A stretch of DNA of 64,000 bases from Pardosa pseudoannulata. Its lineage: Eukaryota; Arthropoda; Arachnida; Araneae; Lycosidae. Location of the stretch: assembly GCA_032207245.1 (NCBI GenBank), contig CM063509.1:98339412-98403411 (forward strand), given 5' to 3'. The notes below the pieces were generated by a model that was not told where the DNA came from, did no database searches, and saw nothing but the letters and a program-made list of their open reading frames with translations. Below, in pieces: positions 1 to 10,985 of this stretch; the first letter of the stretch is position 1, and each line of letters opens with the position of its first letter. Made by a program: the position numbers and the translations under genes.

Positions 1-97
1 TCATGAAGCTCATCATCAATGGAAGTCTAGTGGCTGCATTTTGTTGCGTCATCCACTCTAAACCTTATCTCTTCAACAAACCATACCTGCAAGACTG
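1..97 (+). CDS. Adenylyl cyclase exon A (partial): membrane helix and loop
   Basis: Reads [20 protein letters not shown] and continues to YLQD plus TG of a Trp codon, ending at a good donor (g|gtaagc). The hydrophobic stretch fits a late helix of the second six-helix bundle, and HSKP onward fits a loop. The split codon is completed by the first base of the next exon. The upstream border is outside the window. Assignment rests on splice phase and hydrophobicity, so it is less certain than the catalytic exons. Confidence 0.72.
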
Positions 98-3000
98 GTA
101 AGCAGAAATTTTGAAATACAAAATTAATCCTCTTAGTACGAGTGTATTATACTTGATTTGTTGAGATATTATATATCTGTTATTAAAATAATTAACAATA
201 AACAATAATAATCATTATCATAAACAATGAGTAAACTTTTTAATAACTTAAATATTATTTATTCCATTTAAGTTTATGAAAACCAGAAAATATTTAAAAA
301 TATACACAGAGGAGTTAGCACCATAGTTACCTATATGAGATACTCCATCTCAGAGAATTGAGTAATTATATAATTTTTAAGATAGTCTGACCTTCGAATT
401 GTAACATTTCTACAATATCTAAAAGGATACTCATATATTTATTACCGAATAGGTAAAGTATTACTCCTTAGTACTAGAGTTCATATGTTAAAATCCATTG
501 CTGACATGGGTGCTCGTAGCCGTTTGGAATCTCTTTTAAGAAGTGGGTATCGGTATCATTGCTCCTAATGTGATAGTAAATTATACCGTATTGCTCCAAA
601 TCAAACTAAACCTGCATTTATTAGGAGGCCGTATGTACTGAAAAAGGAATTGGGTAAATGCTCAAAAAACTCAAAACCAAAGATAAAAAGTTTTCTACGA
701 GAACGTGAATAAGGCACAAAGAGAAAAAAAAATATGCATGAAAATATCCTTTCTCCAGAGTTAGTCTAATGGATTGATGACTATAAACCATCAGTGGACC
801 AAGTCTGTCTACCAATATTTTTTTTTAATTTAAGCTTTTCACGTTGCCTTTGTGTATATTGCTATATTCTGGCACATAATTTTTACCTTCTGTTATGTAA
901 AGTTTAGAAGTTTTAGAAAAATAATTTGGAATGTACCTAAAAAGGAATGAGGTAAACGTCCCGAAAAAACTCTGAATTAATGATAAAAGTTTTCAACGAG
1001 GACGTGAATGAGGTACAAAGACAAAAACATGCATGAAAATATCCTTTTGCAGCCAAGGTCAAGTTGTTTGATGTCAGTATATGTATTAATCAGTTTCCAG
1101 AATTATATTTTGGGGTTGTTTAGATTCTTCGCTAAACCAAACTTAGAAATTGACACCAAGTTCTTATAACTTGAACTTGGAGGAAGATTTTACTGCTACA
1201 TTTTCAAGTCATTAATTTAATTTGCTTTTTTTCAGAATCAAAATTTATTGTCGGAATTGTACTCTTTAGTCAGAATATTTCAAGTTATTGTCAGAATTAT
1301 TCACTTTAGTCAGAATATTTCGGATGCTGCTAAGCAACGAAAAGAGAAAAGACTTTGTCACTAAATAATTTCCCATCCAAGACTTGAGGTTTTAAAACAT
1401 ATATTAAACAATTAAAGATGTAATTAGGTAAAAAAAAAGAGATCACAACTGTTAGAAATTTCTTCAACACTTTCGTAACAGCATGTAAGTGCCAGTTTCG
1501 ATATGTCTTATATGTTACAGGTTCATTCTTTGAATGCGTATATGCGTGTCTGTATGTGTATCAATCGATTTCCAATGTTATCATATTTCGGGTTGCTCAG
1601 GATCCTCACTACATGTTCCATAAGCAAACGCCGAAATTTATACCAAGTTCTAATAATTTGAACGTGGGGGAATATTTACCTCTACATTTATAAACCATTC
1701 ATTATTTTTTTCTGAACAAAAATTTACTGTCGGAATTATACTCTTCAGTTGGAATATTCAAGTTATTGTTGAAATTATACTCTTCAGTCGGAATATTTCA
1801 AATTATTGTCGGAATTATACACTTTAGTCGAACTATTTCGGATGTTGTTCAGCAAGGTAAAGAGAAAAGACTTTGTTACTAAATAATTTCCCTTCCAAGA
1901 CTTGAGATTTTAAAACATATATTAAACAATTAAAGGAACAATTAAGTAAAAAGGGATAATAACTGTCAGAAATTTCTTCAACACTTTCGTAACAACATAT
2001 GAGTATCAGTTGGGATGCGTCTTAAAGGTTCATTCCATGAATACGTGTCGTGTAGTCCTCGTTATATATTTGAGTATCAACCTGTGATCAAATGTATAGT
2101 GGGATTTATTTTAAATTGCGTTGTGTTAAATATCTTTTTTACTAAAATTTAACCACAGGTTCTGAGAAACTACAGACATAAATATGAAGAATAAACTAAC
2201 CGCTAAAATGATAGCAACCGAGACTAGCTTAATATAAAAAAAAGTAAATTTATTATAAAATATTTATACATCTATTTACAAAACCAAACTGATGCTAATT
2301 TTCATAAGTAAGCTTAGTCAATATATTCAAAAATTAGTTCTGACAATTTTTTATACACTTAAGCAAACATTGTAAGTAGAGAGAGGACCTAATCTCGAAT
2401 TCAAAATTGTAAAATGGGTACCTTTGTGGGTCTAAAATGTTGGGCCCGGAACACTTCTGGTTGAAGGATATCAATGGCTGATCAGGAGAGGGAATCTATG
2501 CATCATCCGTTGATCTGTTACAGACCTCGTCAGGGGCTTTCTCCTGAGTCTTTGGGGTGCGGCCGTACTACTTTGTGCAGGAACACTTCCTGGCGGACTT
2601 GGCCGGACTCTCCTAGTCTGGACTATCGAGCACCTGCTTTTGGGACCTCCGAACCAATCTCTTCTGGGACCTCCTAATCCATCTCCTCATTTTTTAGATT
2701 TTTCACATTTTATTATCTCAAACTTTGTCCCCTTCTCCTTCTTGTCTTCCAATCGGGATAGTTGCCAGAATTTCATTGGTCTGACCAAACCCCGCCCTGA
2801 GACCACCAACGTGAACAACTTTATCCCTTCTAATTGGGCACTGTCCCTTAGGGACTCATAAATACTCCACAAAGGTACATTCTTATTTAATGTCAAGTAC
2901 GGAGACGGGATTCTAATCTCGGACTGGAATCAGAACCCCACCCGAGACAACCGTACAAGACTACAATATCCGTTTTATCGAAATTTATGGTCCTTTATCT

Positions 3001-6000
3001 ACAACGATGTGATGAGGTCAGATTTAGATCCCGAACGTTTTACTTCCTTTATGAATGAATCAATTATAAAACATATCTAAATCGCCTCATCACAATACGT
3101 ATATGCGTGTGTATCACTCAATTTCCAAAATTATCATATTTCGGGGTTGCTTAGATTCCTCGATACACCTTTCATAAGCAAACGTAGAAATGCATATCAA
3201 GTTCTAAAAACTTCAGCAAGGGAGAATATTTTACTGATACATTTACAAACCATTAATTATTTTTTCAGACCCAAAATTTACTGTCGGAATTATACTCTTT
3301 AGGCGGACTATCTCGGATGCTGTTAAACAACGAAAACAGAAAAGACTTTGTCACTAAATAATTTCTCATCCAAGACTTGAGATTATAAAACATATATTAA
3401 ACAATTAAAGGTACAGTTAGGTAAAAAGAGATCACAACTGTTAGAAATTTCTTTAACACTTTCGTCACAGCATAAGAATGTCCCTTGCGATATGCCTTAT
3501 GATACAAGTTCATTTTATGAATTTTTCTTATGCATGTAATGAAATAGGATATTCTTTTTTAGGCATGGTGTATCATGTGGGATTGATCAGTACTGGTGTC
3601 TGTTCGTCACGCTTTGCACATTACACCTCTTAGACAGACAAGTGAGTATTTTCCCCACTTCAAATTGTCAATGACGTAAAATATCTTCATAAGTTCAATT
3701 GTTTGATTAATTATGTGAATTTAATTCCTATTCTACAAGCTCTGTGCTAGAAAACGACAACAAACCTTTATGGTATTTGAGATTGCTCTTCATATAAGTC
3801 TTCGAGACGGTATCCAAAGCGACAGTACCCCCTCTTTCATTGAAGAATATTAATAGAAAGATCATTATTATAGTAGACAATAATAAAATCCTCTACATTC
3901 TGTCTAATCTCTTTAATCGCTAATTTCCTTTAATAGTATTTTAAATCATTTGTTAAATCAGTAACTGTCATTGCATTTCCATTTGTCTACTTACTAGAAG
4001 CCTCTTCGGTACCCCGTGGGGTTAAGGAACCACTATTTAGGAACCACTTGTCTAGGTCGTATGCGTAAGCATCAGTAACGTTTCTCTTGTTGATTATAAC
4101 GTAAACACAAGACTGTAATTTAAAGATCTGAATTGCCCAAACTGCACACTATGTCTTTGTGTTGGAACTTCTCTCTTATATTGTTGCGTAGATGCAGTGA
4201 ACGGGGTAAATGCAATAGAAACGAAAGCGCTCGAGATCAACTCAAGATTTTATTCTTCTGCATCTGAAGGAATAGCTATTTATAGACAGTTTTGGAACCT
4301 TCCAGACTTTGAAAGCTCTCAGAAAATTAAGAACTGAAATTTACATAAATTTCCATGATTAACTTAAATTAATATAATGCAAATTCCTACTAAAATCAAC
4401 TTTTAAGGCAACTTGCTTCGCTTGCTTTCAAACCCTCAACCTCCCGTTCTCTAGCCCTCTTCAGCCGGGCAAACTGAGCTTTGCAAACTGAGCCACGACG
4501 TCCTTGATAGAAAGGAACTATTTTCGCTATAATATTTTCAATTCGTCATGGGAAGTCGGGGTAATTAGTGTAAATGATAATGGAACTGATAAATCTTTTT
4601 TATGCATGTCCTTGACAATCACTATAACCCTGTCTTCATTTTAATGTCATTCCGTATCAGGTGGAGTATATCGGGAGACTCGATTACATGTGGAAAAGGA
4701 AGTTAAAGAAAGAACAAGACGAGGCTGCAACGATGGGACTCGTGAACAGAACCCTGTTACAGAACATACTTCCCGTGCACGTGGCCCAGTATTATCTAAC
4801 CAAAGAATCTATGCATTTGGATGTAAGTCAAGCGTCTCTTGTTACTAAATATTTGTGATTGCAATTTAGTTAATATATTTATTCATTTTACTTGTATTCA
4901 CACACGCACACATATATTAATTATTTCACGTTTCTATCAATAGCTGGACCTATACCACGAGGAGTACAGCTCTGTGGCGGTGATGTTCGCATCCATCCCC
5001 AACTACATGGATTTCTATAGCGAGTCTCTTCTCAACGACGAAGGCAGGAAGTGCCTGCAAGTGCTACACGAAATCATCTGCGATTTCGACAAGGTACTCA
5101 CATATCGCAAACGACAGAGCTTAAGGATCTGTTGCTTATCATTTTACAAAATATAGACCGGTTGTTACCTCATTTAAAGATATGACAATGTAAATGTATT
5201 GTCATATCTTTTTGAATATAAAATTACTTTACTGACTACTGAACTGAAAATTAGCGAAGTTGTTTATTTTTAACTTTACACTTTTCCTATTTCAGTTGCT
5301 GTACGAACCCCAGTTCCTGAAGCTGGAGAAAATCAAAACTATCGGAAGCACGTACATGGCTGCAGCTGGCCTGCAACCAGGAAGAAATTCTAGTCGCACG
5401 TCTTACGAGGTACTTGCTAGTTTCAAATCCATAGAAGTTTCTGTTGGTGGGGAAGTTGTGGACATTTACTTGGATAGCGAATAATTCTCTCGCTCACTTT
5501 AACCTGATAAGTGGTTCTTGATTTAAGTGATTTAAAATAATTTTTCGACAAACTTTTATCTTCAGAGACACTTCTAATGTATCTTTTCTCTGCCTCTTAT
5601 GTTCTTCACATTTGATTTATTTCTCTATAACGGTAACAAGAATTTAAAAAATTGGAGTACTGTCTCGGATTTGTCGAAGAAGTAAATACAGAAACAAAAC
5701 TTATTTTTTATGTCTTTGTTACTCATACTTTTTAAAGGGACATTTATAGCAATATAAAATGTTAATAAGGATAACATTAACAAAGAGAAAGAACACAACG
5801 AAAGTATTATACGGACAATTTTTCTAAGCAATTTAGAATACTATCTTAAGTAAAACAATTCATTAAATGATTTTTTATTCATTTTCATAAAAGTGAGAGA
5901 GAGGTTCAAATTATAATTTCTGAATTGTTTTACGTGGATACTCTAATTTGTTTTAAACTTTTTGTATATTTTATTATTATCTGGAGGGCACTGTAATTTT

Positions 6001-9000
6001 TCTAAAGCTTCGCCATTTTTAACTTTTTTGACAGAGTTTCGGTCCAGAAGAGGACGCTACCCACAACGTTATGGTGATGACGAAATTTGCAATCGCTATA
6101 ATGGAAGCTCTACAAGAAATAAACAAACACACCATGCAGCAATTTCATCTCAGAATAGGTAAGTTGGCCTAAAATCTATAACAATCGTTTTATACTGCTC
6201 AAAACAATTAGGAAAGCACATGGCATTAACAAAATTACTCAAATACTTACACCGATAAGTAACATAAATCATCGATAATATAAAGCCTAGCAGGAAACAG
6301 AAGAAGAAAACTTCATATGCAAATCAAACGACGAATTCCTGAGAGACCAAGGTCTTCTTTTACTCTCTGAGACTTGGAGATTGCACTTCTTGAGGAGTGG
6401 AACAATATTCCCGAACACTGACTGTCGAACTTAACTCCTCGACTCCCGAACACTATCTCCTTCTTGACCTTTCTTTATTTTATATTATTTTCATCCCTGT
6501 CCTTTCTTACTTCTCTTCGTCCATCATCAGAGATGTATAAATCCATTGGTCTCCTTTTTCCCGCCTTGAAACCGCAAACTTGGGAAATCCTTGCTTCTTC
6601 TAATTGGGCATTGTCTCTTAGGGACTCATAAATAACTCCACAAATATATATTCTTATTTAGTGTCATGTACGGAGACGTGATTCTAATCTGGGACAGGGA
6701 TCGGAACCCCGACCGAGAATCCCGCACACGATGAAAAACCGTTCCATTAATTTTTATTGGTACTCTCTTCTTTACAAAAAATGTGAGGAGGTCAAATTTA
6801 GATCCCAAGCATTTCACTTCTCGTTTTATTTATATCAATTTTATTAATTAATTAATTATTAATTATATCAATTATATTAATGATCTAAATCGCTTCATCA
6901 CAATCATTGCATCCATGGAAAACAAGTGTTCAGCAGTCTTAGCTGTTCGAGGGAACCACACGCCATATTAAAAATCTTGCATCATTTCTAAACAATCCTT
7001 TTTTATATAGTTTACATGTAACTAAATTGTTGCCCTAAATCATCTCTTCGTGTTTTTCCACATTTTCAAAGAGTTAAAGCTTAATTACAATTTTTTACAT
7101 CTTTTCTTCTGTATTGCGCATTGATACGTGTGTACTATCTATGTTATTCCAATACGTGGCTGTCTCGCACTGTTTTCTTAACTTCTTTGTTTTCTCCTAT
7201 GATTTTTTTAGGTTTGTATATTGTTACAAAATATACATTTGAGAAAACGAAACTTCCCTAGAGAATCAGTCCCTTTTTATCATTTTGAGGAAACAAATGC
7301 AGTGGCTCCACAGAAAATTCAACGGGTAATATTGGGTTTTCTTCTTGCAACCCTAAAAGTTGAAAGCGACTTACCTATTTGGCGCTTTTTAAGACACTTT
7401 ATGCAGTGATACCTCCCTTAACGTAAACTGAATAGTGGATTATCCAAATGTTACCACTATATCAATGTAAATTTCATAGCATTACAAAGCGCAATGTGTA
7501 TGCTATTTTTGTTTCCCATTTTCTCCTGCATTTTTTGCATTGTACCATTATAACTTTTTTTATGTATCTCTCAGTCCAGCAATACCTTTGTATTTTTCGC
7601 TTATCAACAAGTTTTGCAGAGAGTCTTCCCGGCATATAATGTAACATATAACGCAATTTTAAGAAAGCCTATTTTGACAAAACCCATGTTTAAGAATATG
7701 GTAAATATAAAAAAAGCTAAAACTCCAACATATTACATACACCTTTTCCTCTTCCAAGTGAGCAGCATGTACTCAGTAAGAGACATACTCCTGTGGTGGT
7801 ATACCTCTCGTGTTCCTCTTAATGTGCATTTTTGTTTCCTTTGTTTTTGGAGTTTTGGATATCCGTTTTGACCGTTTTCTGTTTGGATTTTGGCTGTCTC
7901 AGCGTCGCATCTGTTCGTGCTTGTGTCTCTCGAATAATTTTCTTCTTATTTTTTCTTTTTATTTATCTTTTTTAATTTTTTAAGGGCACCGTTGCCTTTT
8001 TTCTCACACGAGGACAGTCACAAATTTGAAACTTTTTTTAAGGCAGATGGTCTCCTAGGTGCAATTAATTAATTAGTTAGCGTACATTTATTTTAAACCT
8101 CCAGTCTTTTAATATAGGGTTTTCTATATTATTGACTCTGAATAGCGGACGCTACAAACAGTAGACGCCTCTTCGAACAGTCATTTTCAAAATAATTCGA
8201 AATATTTACTAAATAATGCATGTTTTATCCACAGATTAGCTCTTTACTCTACTCTGTGGTGTGGACATTTTCCTCAGAGTGTTTTCACTTTTATTTCTTA
8301 TTTAATATGCTTCCTCTCTTTCTAGGTATTGCCATGGGACCCGTACTCGCGGGAGTAGTCGGCGCTTCGAAACCCCAGTACGACATATGGGGCGACACCG
8401 TAAACATTGCGAGCAGAATGGACAGTACTGGGGTCGTAGGTGCCATCCAGGTACGTAAAATGCAAATTAACTTTTATTAATTTCGGGGTGTTTTTTTTTC
8501 TATTTCGACCTTTTCACGCATCCAGGGTTCACCTGAGTGATCTGGGTCTTCAGTTATTCCTGGTAGACGAGCTTACCATTGCAGTGTTTGCTCCTTACCA
8601 GGTTTGACAAAATTGAAATCGGGCCATGACGAAACTCTTGTAGGTCAGTAGCAGCTTTATACCTGTTGTGTTTATTGTCGTGGCGTTCTGGTCTTCAGTG
8701 TGTGCTGTGGGGACTTTGTTTCCGGGTCAAAGCGAATTGACTTCTCTCTCGATCTTCTTTCTCTATAGTGAAATATAATGATTTTTTTAAACTTTAATTA
8801 AAATCCTTAATTTGTTTGGAAAAAACCCACACTGAAATAAGCATTCATCGGCTTTAGACGGGATCAGTTGTATTGATCTCCCCTTTCATTAAAGAAACAA
8901 ATGCAACTGACGCACGAATAAGAGTTAATGCACGTTTAGGGCCATTGCCATTTGTTTTTATTATAATGCGGAGGTATTTGTCTTAATCAGCATTAGCCTG

Positions 9001-10985
9001 TATAATAAATACCACAAGACTGTTGGCCACTTCATTATGGAAAAGCCGTATAGGTGTTCTCTAAACTCATTACCTATGTACGGAAGTTCTCCATAATATT
9101 ATGTTGCAATTTAATGTAGATGCTGACTGGTACTTGCATATGGACATTCTCCAAAAAGACATCCAAAATTAGGCCATTACGGAAATCTTCCTAAAATTGT
9201 TTTACAGAGATCTTCATAAAATTGATATGCCTGTGCTACATTCGATTCCTGTTTACGATTCTGGAATTCCCCTTCGACTAAAAGGCCTAGATCCCTTCTT
9301 AGTAGAACTCAGGCCTCTATTTCTACTGCAAAGCGGAAAAGAAGCAAGCAGCATTGTTTTTTTGTTGTTTCTTCCTAATTTTTGTTTTTTCGTTTTGGGG
9401 TTCTAAATTATTTTTATTTTTGGCTCCTATGTACGTTATGATTCATTATCCGTTCAAACAAGCGTTGTGTGTCTTTGAGCTATTTTTTAGTGACAGGCAT
9501 TTCTATAATTTATTTCAGTTAATTTTGTCTTAAAACATTTGTTTTCCTCCTATGGCCTAAAGTTTTTAGCACACTGAATATGTTTCTTCATTTCTGTCAT
9601 CGACCATCCCTTTTTTTCAACTTTATGGTCGTAGATTTTCACTCCAGCAGTTGCTATTCTATTAATTTTAGTATTAGGAAATCAGTTGATATTTCTCTAG
9701 AGTTTAATTCTATCCTGGGATTATCACTTCATATCTTTAATCATTTTATTAGGTTAGGAAGCAAAACGTTCGTTCATCTCCTTTTTTAGGAACTCTTAGA
9801 ACAAATTGAATTTTACTTTGACAAATCTTGTACCTGAAACTTGACGTTTAAAATATTTAAAAGTTGTTTTTGTTGTCTTTTAATGCCACTTGGTCAAACC
9901 AAGGTGATTGAGCCGGATGCTACTCGTATTAAGGCAAAGGCATGAGCCTTTCGTTTTTAACGAGTACCACAATGGTGAAAGTACGACTTGTGCTCCAACG
10001 AATCCTCTTAATTTTGAAGCAGGGACCCATAGGCTTGGCCTGCCAACTCCCAGAGGTATTGGTTGAGATCTTGGAGGACATTGTGACCACGAACATATTT
10101 TACGTGGCCCAGTCACCTATAACGAAGACACCGGATCTTATGCCGGCTCAGGCTCCGAAATATTTAAAAGTTAATACTTTAAATACAATCAACCATTTAC
10201 ACAACAGTTACAACGTGATATATTTTATATTGGATTTCCAGGTTTTTCTTAGCTCGCCTTTAAGCTGGAGTTAAAACAGTAGACTAAATTTACCTAAACG
10301 GGTATTTTAATCCAAATTTACAGATCAAACTTACAAATTGGACAAGGAACAGTCTGCACGGTGAACCTTAAAATTTCACTTCGAAAATGAGTGGAGACCG
10401 TATGTCTGTGTAGAAGAAGAGTTCATAGTTTATAGAAAAAAAAAGGGGGAGGATAAATTTTTTTGGCAATTTTTGCCTTTAGCTTTCGAAAAATCCCCAA
10501 ATCGGCAAAATATCGGCTTAAAATAAATGAAAAACAAAACGTCTGGCAAAGAACAGATCGCGTACTCGAGTTCGAACAAATCCGAAATCAAATCAATCCG
10601 GAATATTGCACCGAAGGGTTACCAGAAATATAGTAAAACACAAGCAATGTCAGGTTTGAAGACAAGTGATAAAATGTCTCCAAGATATCAAAAGACGCCA
10701 AACTTTTGAAAATGTAACAAACATGATAACGAATACAACATCTGTATCGTTTATACTAAAGTTAACTTATTCTTCCAAAACAGATAAGAATTGAGGTCAA
10801 TAAGAGACAACCTTAATTATTACTTACATAGGCTCTCTTTGTCGTTACAGGTAACAGAACGCGTTGCCGAAATCCTGAAAGAAAGCAGTAAGTACGACGT
10901 CCAGTGCAGGGGCCAAATCTTCATCAAAGGAAAAGGATGGATGACGACATACCTTGTTTATCCTACAGAGAGTACAAAGCTATAG
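1..10985 (+). CDS. Membrane adenylyl cyclase (ADCY2/4/7, Ac76E-like), 3' part: end of second membrane domain and complete C2 domain
   Basis: Class III adenylyl cyclase, which converts ATP to cAMP and pyrophosphate at the plasma membrane, normally under G-protein control. Eight exons join in frame with GT/AG borders: 1-97, 3563-3641, 4661-4822, 4944-5093, 5296-5409, 6035-6158, 8326-8450 and 10851-10985. The membrane domain ends in LDRQ, then [14 protein letters not shown] and the signature [18 protein letters not shown] open the C2 domain. Catalytic and base-reading positions known from mammalian C2 are all present: Lys in [12 protein letters not shown], Asp in KPQYDIWGD, Asn and Arg in [12 protein letters not shown], and Lys in IKGKG. 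The C1 metal-binding half and the N-terminus lie upstream of the window. The protein stops 13 residues after KGKGWMTTY, so there is no long C-terminal tail. The paralogue call rests on NRxLLxNxLPxHVA and the [10 protein letters not shown] linker, as in ADCY2/4/7. The family is certain; the subtype is less so. Confidence 0.93.
500..610 (+). repeat. Old SINE-1 copy, 3' part only
   Basis: Diverged match to the tRNA-derived SINE seen intact at 44139-44314. It shares CGTAGCCGTTTGGAATC, then the CTTTTAAG, GGTATCGGT.TCATT and TTGCTCCAAATCAAAC blocks in the same order. The tRNA-like head is absent. Divergence suggests an old insertion. Confidence 0.6.
641..1047 (+). repeat. Pair of diverged direct repeats about 300 bp apart
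   Basis: Positions 641-751 and 938-1047 share AAAAGGAATKRGGTAAA, AAGTTTTCWACGAGRACGTG and TGCATGAAAATATCCTTT in the same order. This is a local duplication inside the cyclase intron. No coding content was seen. Confidence 0.65.
1071..3520 (+). repeat. Three direct repeats of about 430-500 bp, the third displaced by an insertion
   Basis: Copies at about 1071-1540, 1541-2045 and 3095-3520 share TTTCCARAATTATATTTYGGGGTTG, the block TTACTGTCGGAATTATACTC, AAAAGACTTTGTCACTAAAT, ACATATATTAAACAATTAAAG and the end ACTTTCGTAACAGCAT (longest pieces abbreviated). Copies 1 and 2 are adjacent. Copy 3 follows the insert at about 2430-3094. Copy 2 also carries an extra internal repeat of the TCGGAAT.ATACTC.TTCAG motif. 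No function is recognised. Confidence 0.75.
2430..3095 (+). repeat. Dispersed repeat with stem-loop end, copy 1 (possible LTR-derived unit)
   Basis: Positions 2774-3095 match 6543-6904. Shared landmarks are TCTAATTGGGCAYTGTCYCT, TAGGGACTCATAAATA, TCTTATTTARTGTCAWGTAC and GGAGACG. Both copies end in a hairpin: TGTGATGAGGTCAGATTTAG at 3008 pairs with ATCTAAATCGCCTCATCACA at 3075-3094. The region from 2430 is also GC-balanced and starts TGTTGGGCCCGGAACAC, which would suit an LTR start, but I find no matching target duplication. Confidence 0.6.
3563..3641 (+). CDS. Adenylyl cyclase exon B: last membrane helix
   Basis: Completes Trp, then reads [20 protein letters not shown] and HLLDRQ, ending in phase 0 at CAA|gtgagt. 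The hydrophobic run followed by a charged DRQ is the usual junction between the twelfth helix and the C2 domain. The next exon starts exactly where families read VEY.xRLD. Confidence 0.85.
3642..4660 (+). other. Adenylyl cyclase intron with possible minus-strand LTR and tRNA-like tail
   Basis: The first 500 bases are AT-rich and unrecognised. From 4182 the minus strand shows, in transcription order, TCTGGAAGGTTCC (like a heat-shock element), a TATA-like CTATAAATAG (4277-4285), AATAAA (4249-4254) and an end CTACGCAACA at 4182. That layout is what an LTR shows. Positions 4430-4505 on the minus strand contain a tRNA A-box-like TGGCTCAGTTTGCAAAG. The other LTR boundary could not be fixed. Confidence 0.4.
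4661..4822 (+). CDS. Adenylyl cyclase exon C: start of C2 domain
   Basis: Encodes 54 residues, from [20 protein letters not shown] to [11 protein letters not shown]. This is the signalling-helix linker followed by the NxxLLxNxLPxHVA signature that opens class III catalytic domains. Borders are cag|GTG and GAT|gtaagt, phase 0 at both ends. GTG at 4661 is an internal Val codon, not a start. Confidence 0.93.
4944..5093 (+). CDS. Adenylyl cyclase exon D: C2 core beta strand and helix
   Basis: Encodes 50 residues: [20 protein letters not shown], then [20 protein letters not shown] and [18 protein letters not shown] is the first core strand; in C2 domains the metal-binding Asp of C1 is replaced here, as expected. 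The family usually reads EIIADFDELL, and here it is [10 protein letters not shown] across the intron. Borders are tag|CTG and AAG|gtactc. Confidence 0.95.
5296..5409 (+). CDS. Adenylyl cyclase exon E: adenine-contacting lysine segment
   Basis: Encodes 38 residues including [20 protein letters not shown], then [12 protein letters not shown]. The Lys in [12 protein letters not shown] corresponds to the purine-contacting Lys of mammalian C2 (Lys938 in the AC2 structure numbering). The following linker is variable in the family. Borders are ttcag|TTG and GAG|gtactt. Confidence 0.95.
5410..6034 (+). other. Adenylyl cyclase intron, AT-rich
   Basis: About 625 bases of AT-rich intron. I see no repeat, RNA or protein signal in it. 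Its acceptor region is pyrimidine-rich (cttttttgacag). Confidence 0.7.
6035..6158 (+). CDS. Adenylyl cyclase exon F
   Basis: Reads [20 protein letters not shown], then [20 protein letters not shown] and I plus one base of Gly. [15 protein letters not shown] matches the family helix EINKHSFNxFxLRIG that precedes the strand with the GPV.AGV motif. The donor is ATAG|gtaagt, phase 1. The acceptor acag|AGT is supported by reading frame. Confidence 0.94.
6159..8325 (+). other. Adenylyl cyclase intron with copy 2 of the stem-loop repeat
   Basis: A 2.2-kb AT-rich intron. Positions 6543-6904 are the second copy of the repeat described at 2774-3095. The remainder (6905-8325) has only short shadow open frames; no exon, RNA or transposon ends were recognised. 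Confidence 0.65.
6543..6904 (+). repeat. Dispersed repeat with stem-loop end, copy 2
   Basis: Aligns by eye with 2774-3095 from CATTGGTCT to the terminal hairpin. The hairpin arms are at 6782-6803 and 6882-6902, and the loop is longer than in copy 1 because of an ATTAATTA expansion. The two copies lie in different introns of the same gene in the same orientation. Confidence 0.65.
8326..8450 (+). CDS. Adenylyl cyclase exon G: catalytic Asp, Asn and Arg
   Basis: Completes Gly, then reads [20 protein letters not shown] and [20 protein letters not shown], ending in Q. Asp of QYDIWG reads the adenine, and Asn and Arg of NIASRM contact the substrate in known cyclases; all are intact. Most relatives have Asn or Lys after QYDIWG, while this protein has Asp. 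Borders are tctag|GTATT and CAG|gtacgt. Confidence 0.97.
8451..10850 (+). other. Adenylyl cyclase last intron
   Basis: A 2.4-kb intron. Positions 9940-10150 match the SINE-2 repeat at 44330-44430. Positions 10440-10520 carry a GGCAA.TTTTTGCC inverted motif like that of the tandem repeat at 13.2-13.9 kb. The rest is unrecognised. The acceptor is gtcgttacag. Confidence 0.65.
9940..10160 (-). repeat. Old SINE-2 copy (body only)
   Basis: Shares with 44330-44420 the blocks CTTGYCWTGCCAMCTCC (approx.), AGAGGTAT.G.TTGAG, TTGGAGGA.A.TGTGA and ACG.ATMTAATTTACG-like sequence through CCCAGT. The strand is taken from the tRNA-like head in the 44-kb copy; that head is not evident here. Confidence 0.5.
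10851..10985 (+). CDS. Adenylyl cyclase terminal exon
   Basis: Encodes [20 protein letters not shown], then [20 protein letters not shown] and STKL, followed by TAG at 10983-10985. The Lys of KGKG is the phosphate-contacting lysine of the C2 domain and is intact. [10 protein letters not shown] matches the closing strand of the family (GKGxMxTYFV). Confidence 0.96.
   Translation, partial: VTERVAEILKESSKYDVQCRGQIFIKGKGWMTTYLVYPTESTKL

Larger units (their letters stand above)
98..3562 (+). other. Adenylyl cyclase intron, repeat-filled
   Basis: A 3.5-kb AT-rich intron. It holds an old SINE tail (500-610), a diverged duplicated block (641-751 and 938-1047), three diverged direct repeats (1071-1540, 1541-2045, 3095-3520), and, between the second and third of these, a more GC-balanced insert (about 2430-3094) containing a dispersed repeat. 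No coding exon is recognised. The short open frames at 2474-2861 fall in the inserted repeat and resemble no protein I know. Confidence 0.7.

Noticed and set aside
2474..2861. Two overlapping frames of 67 and 73 codons in the first intron
   Set aside because: They fall in a dispersed repeat within an intron and are not preserved in the second copy at 6.5 kb.
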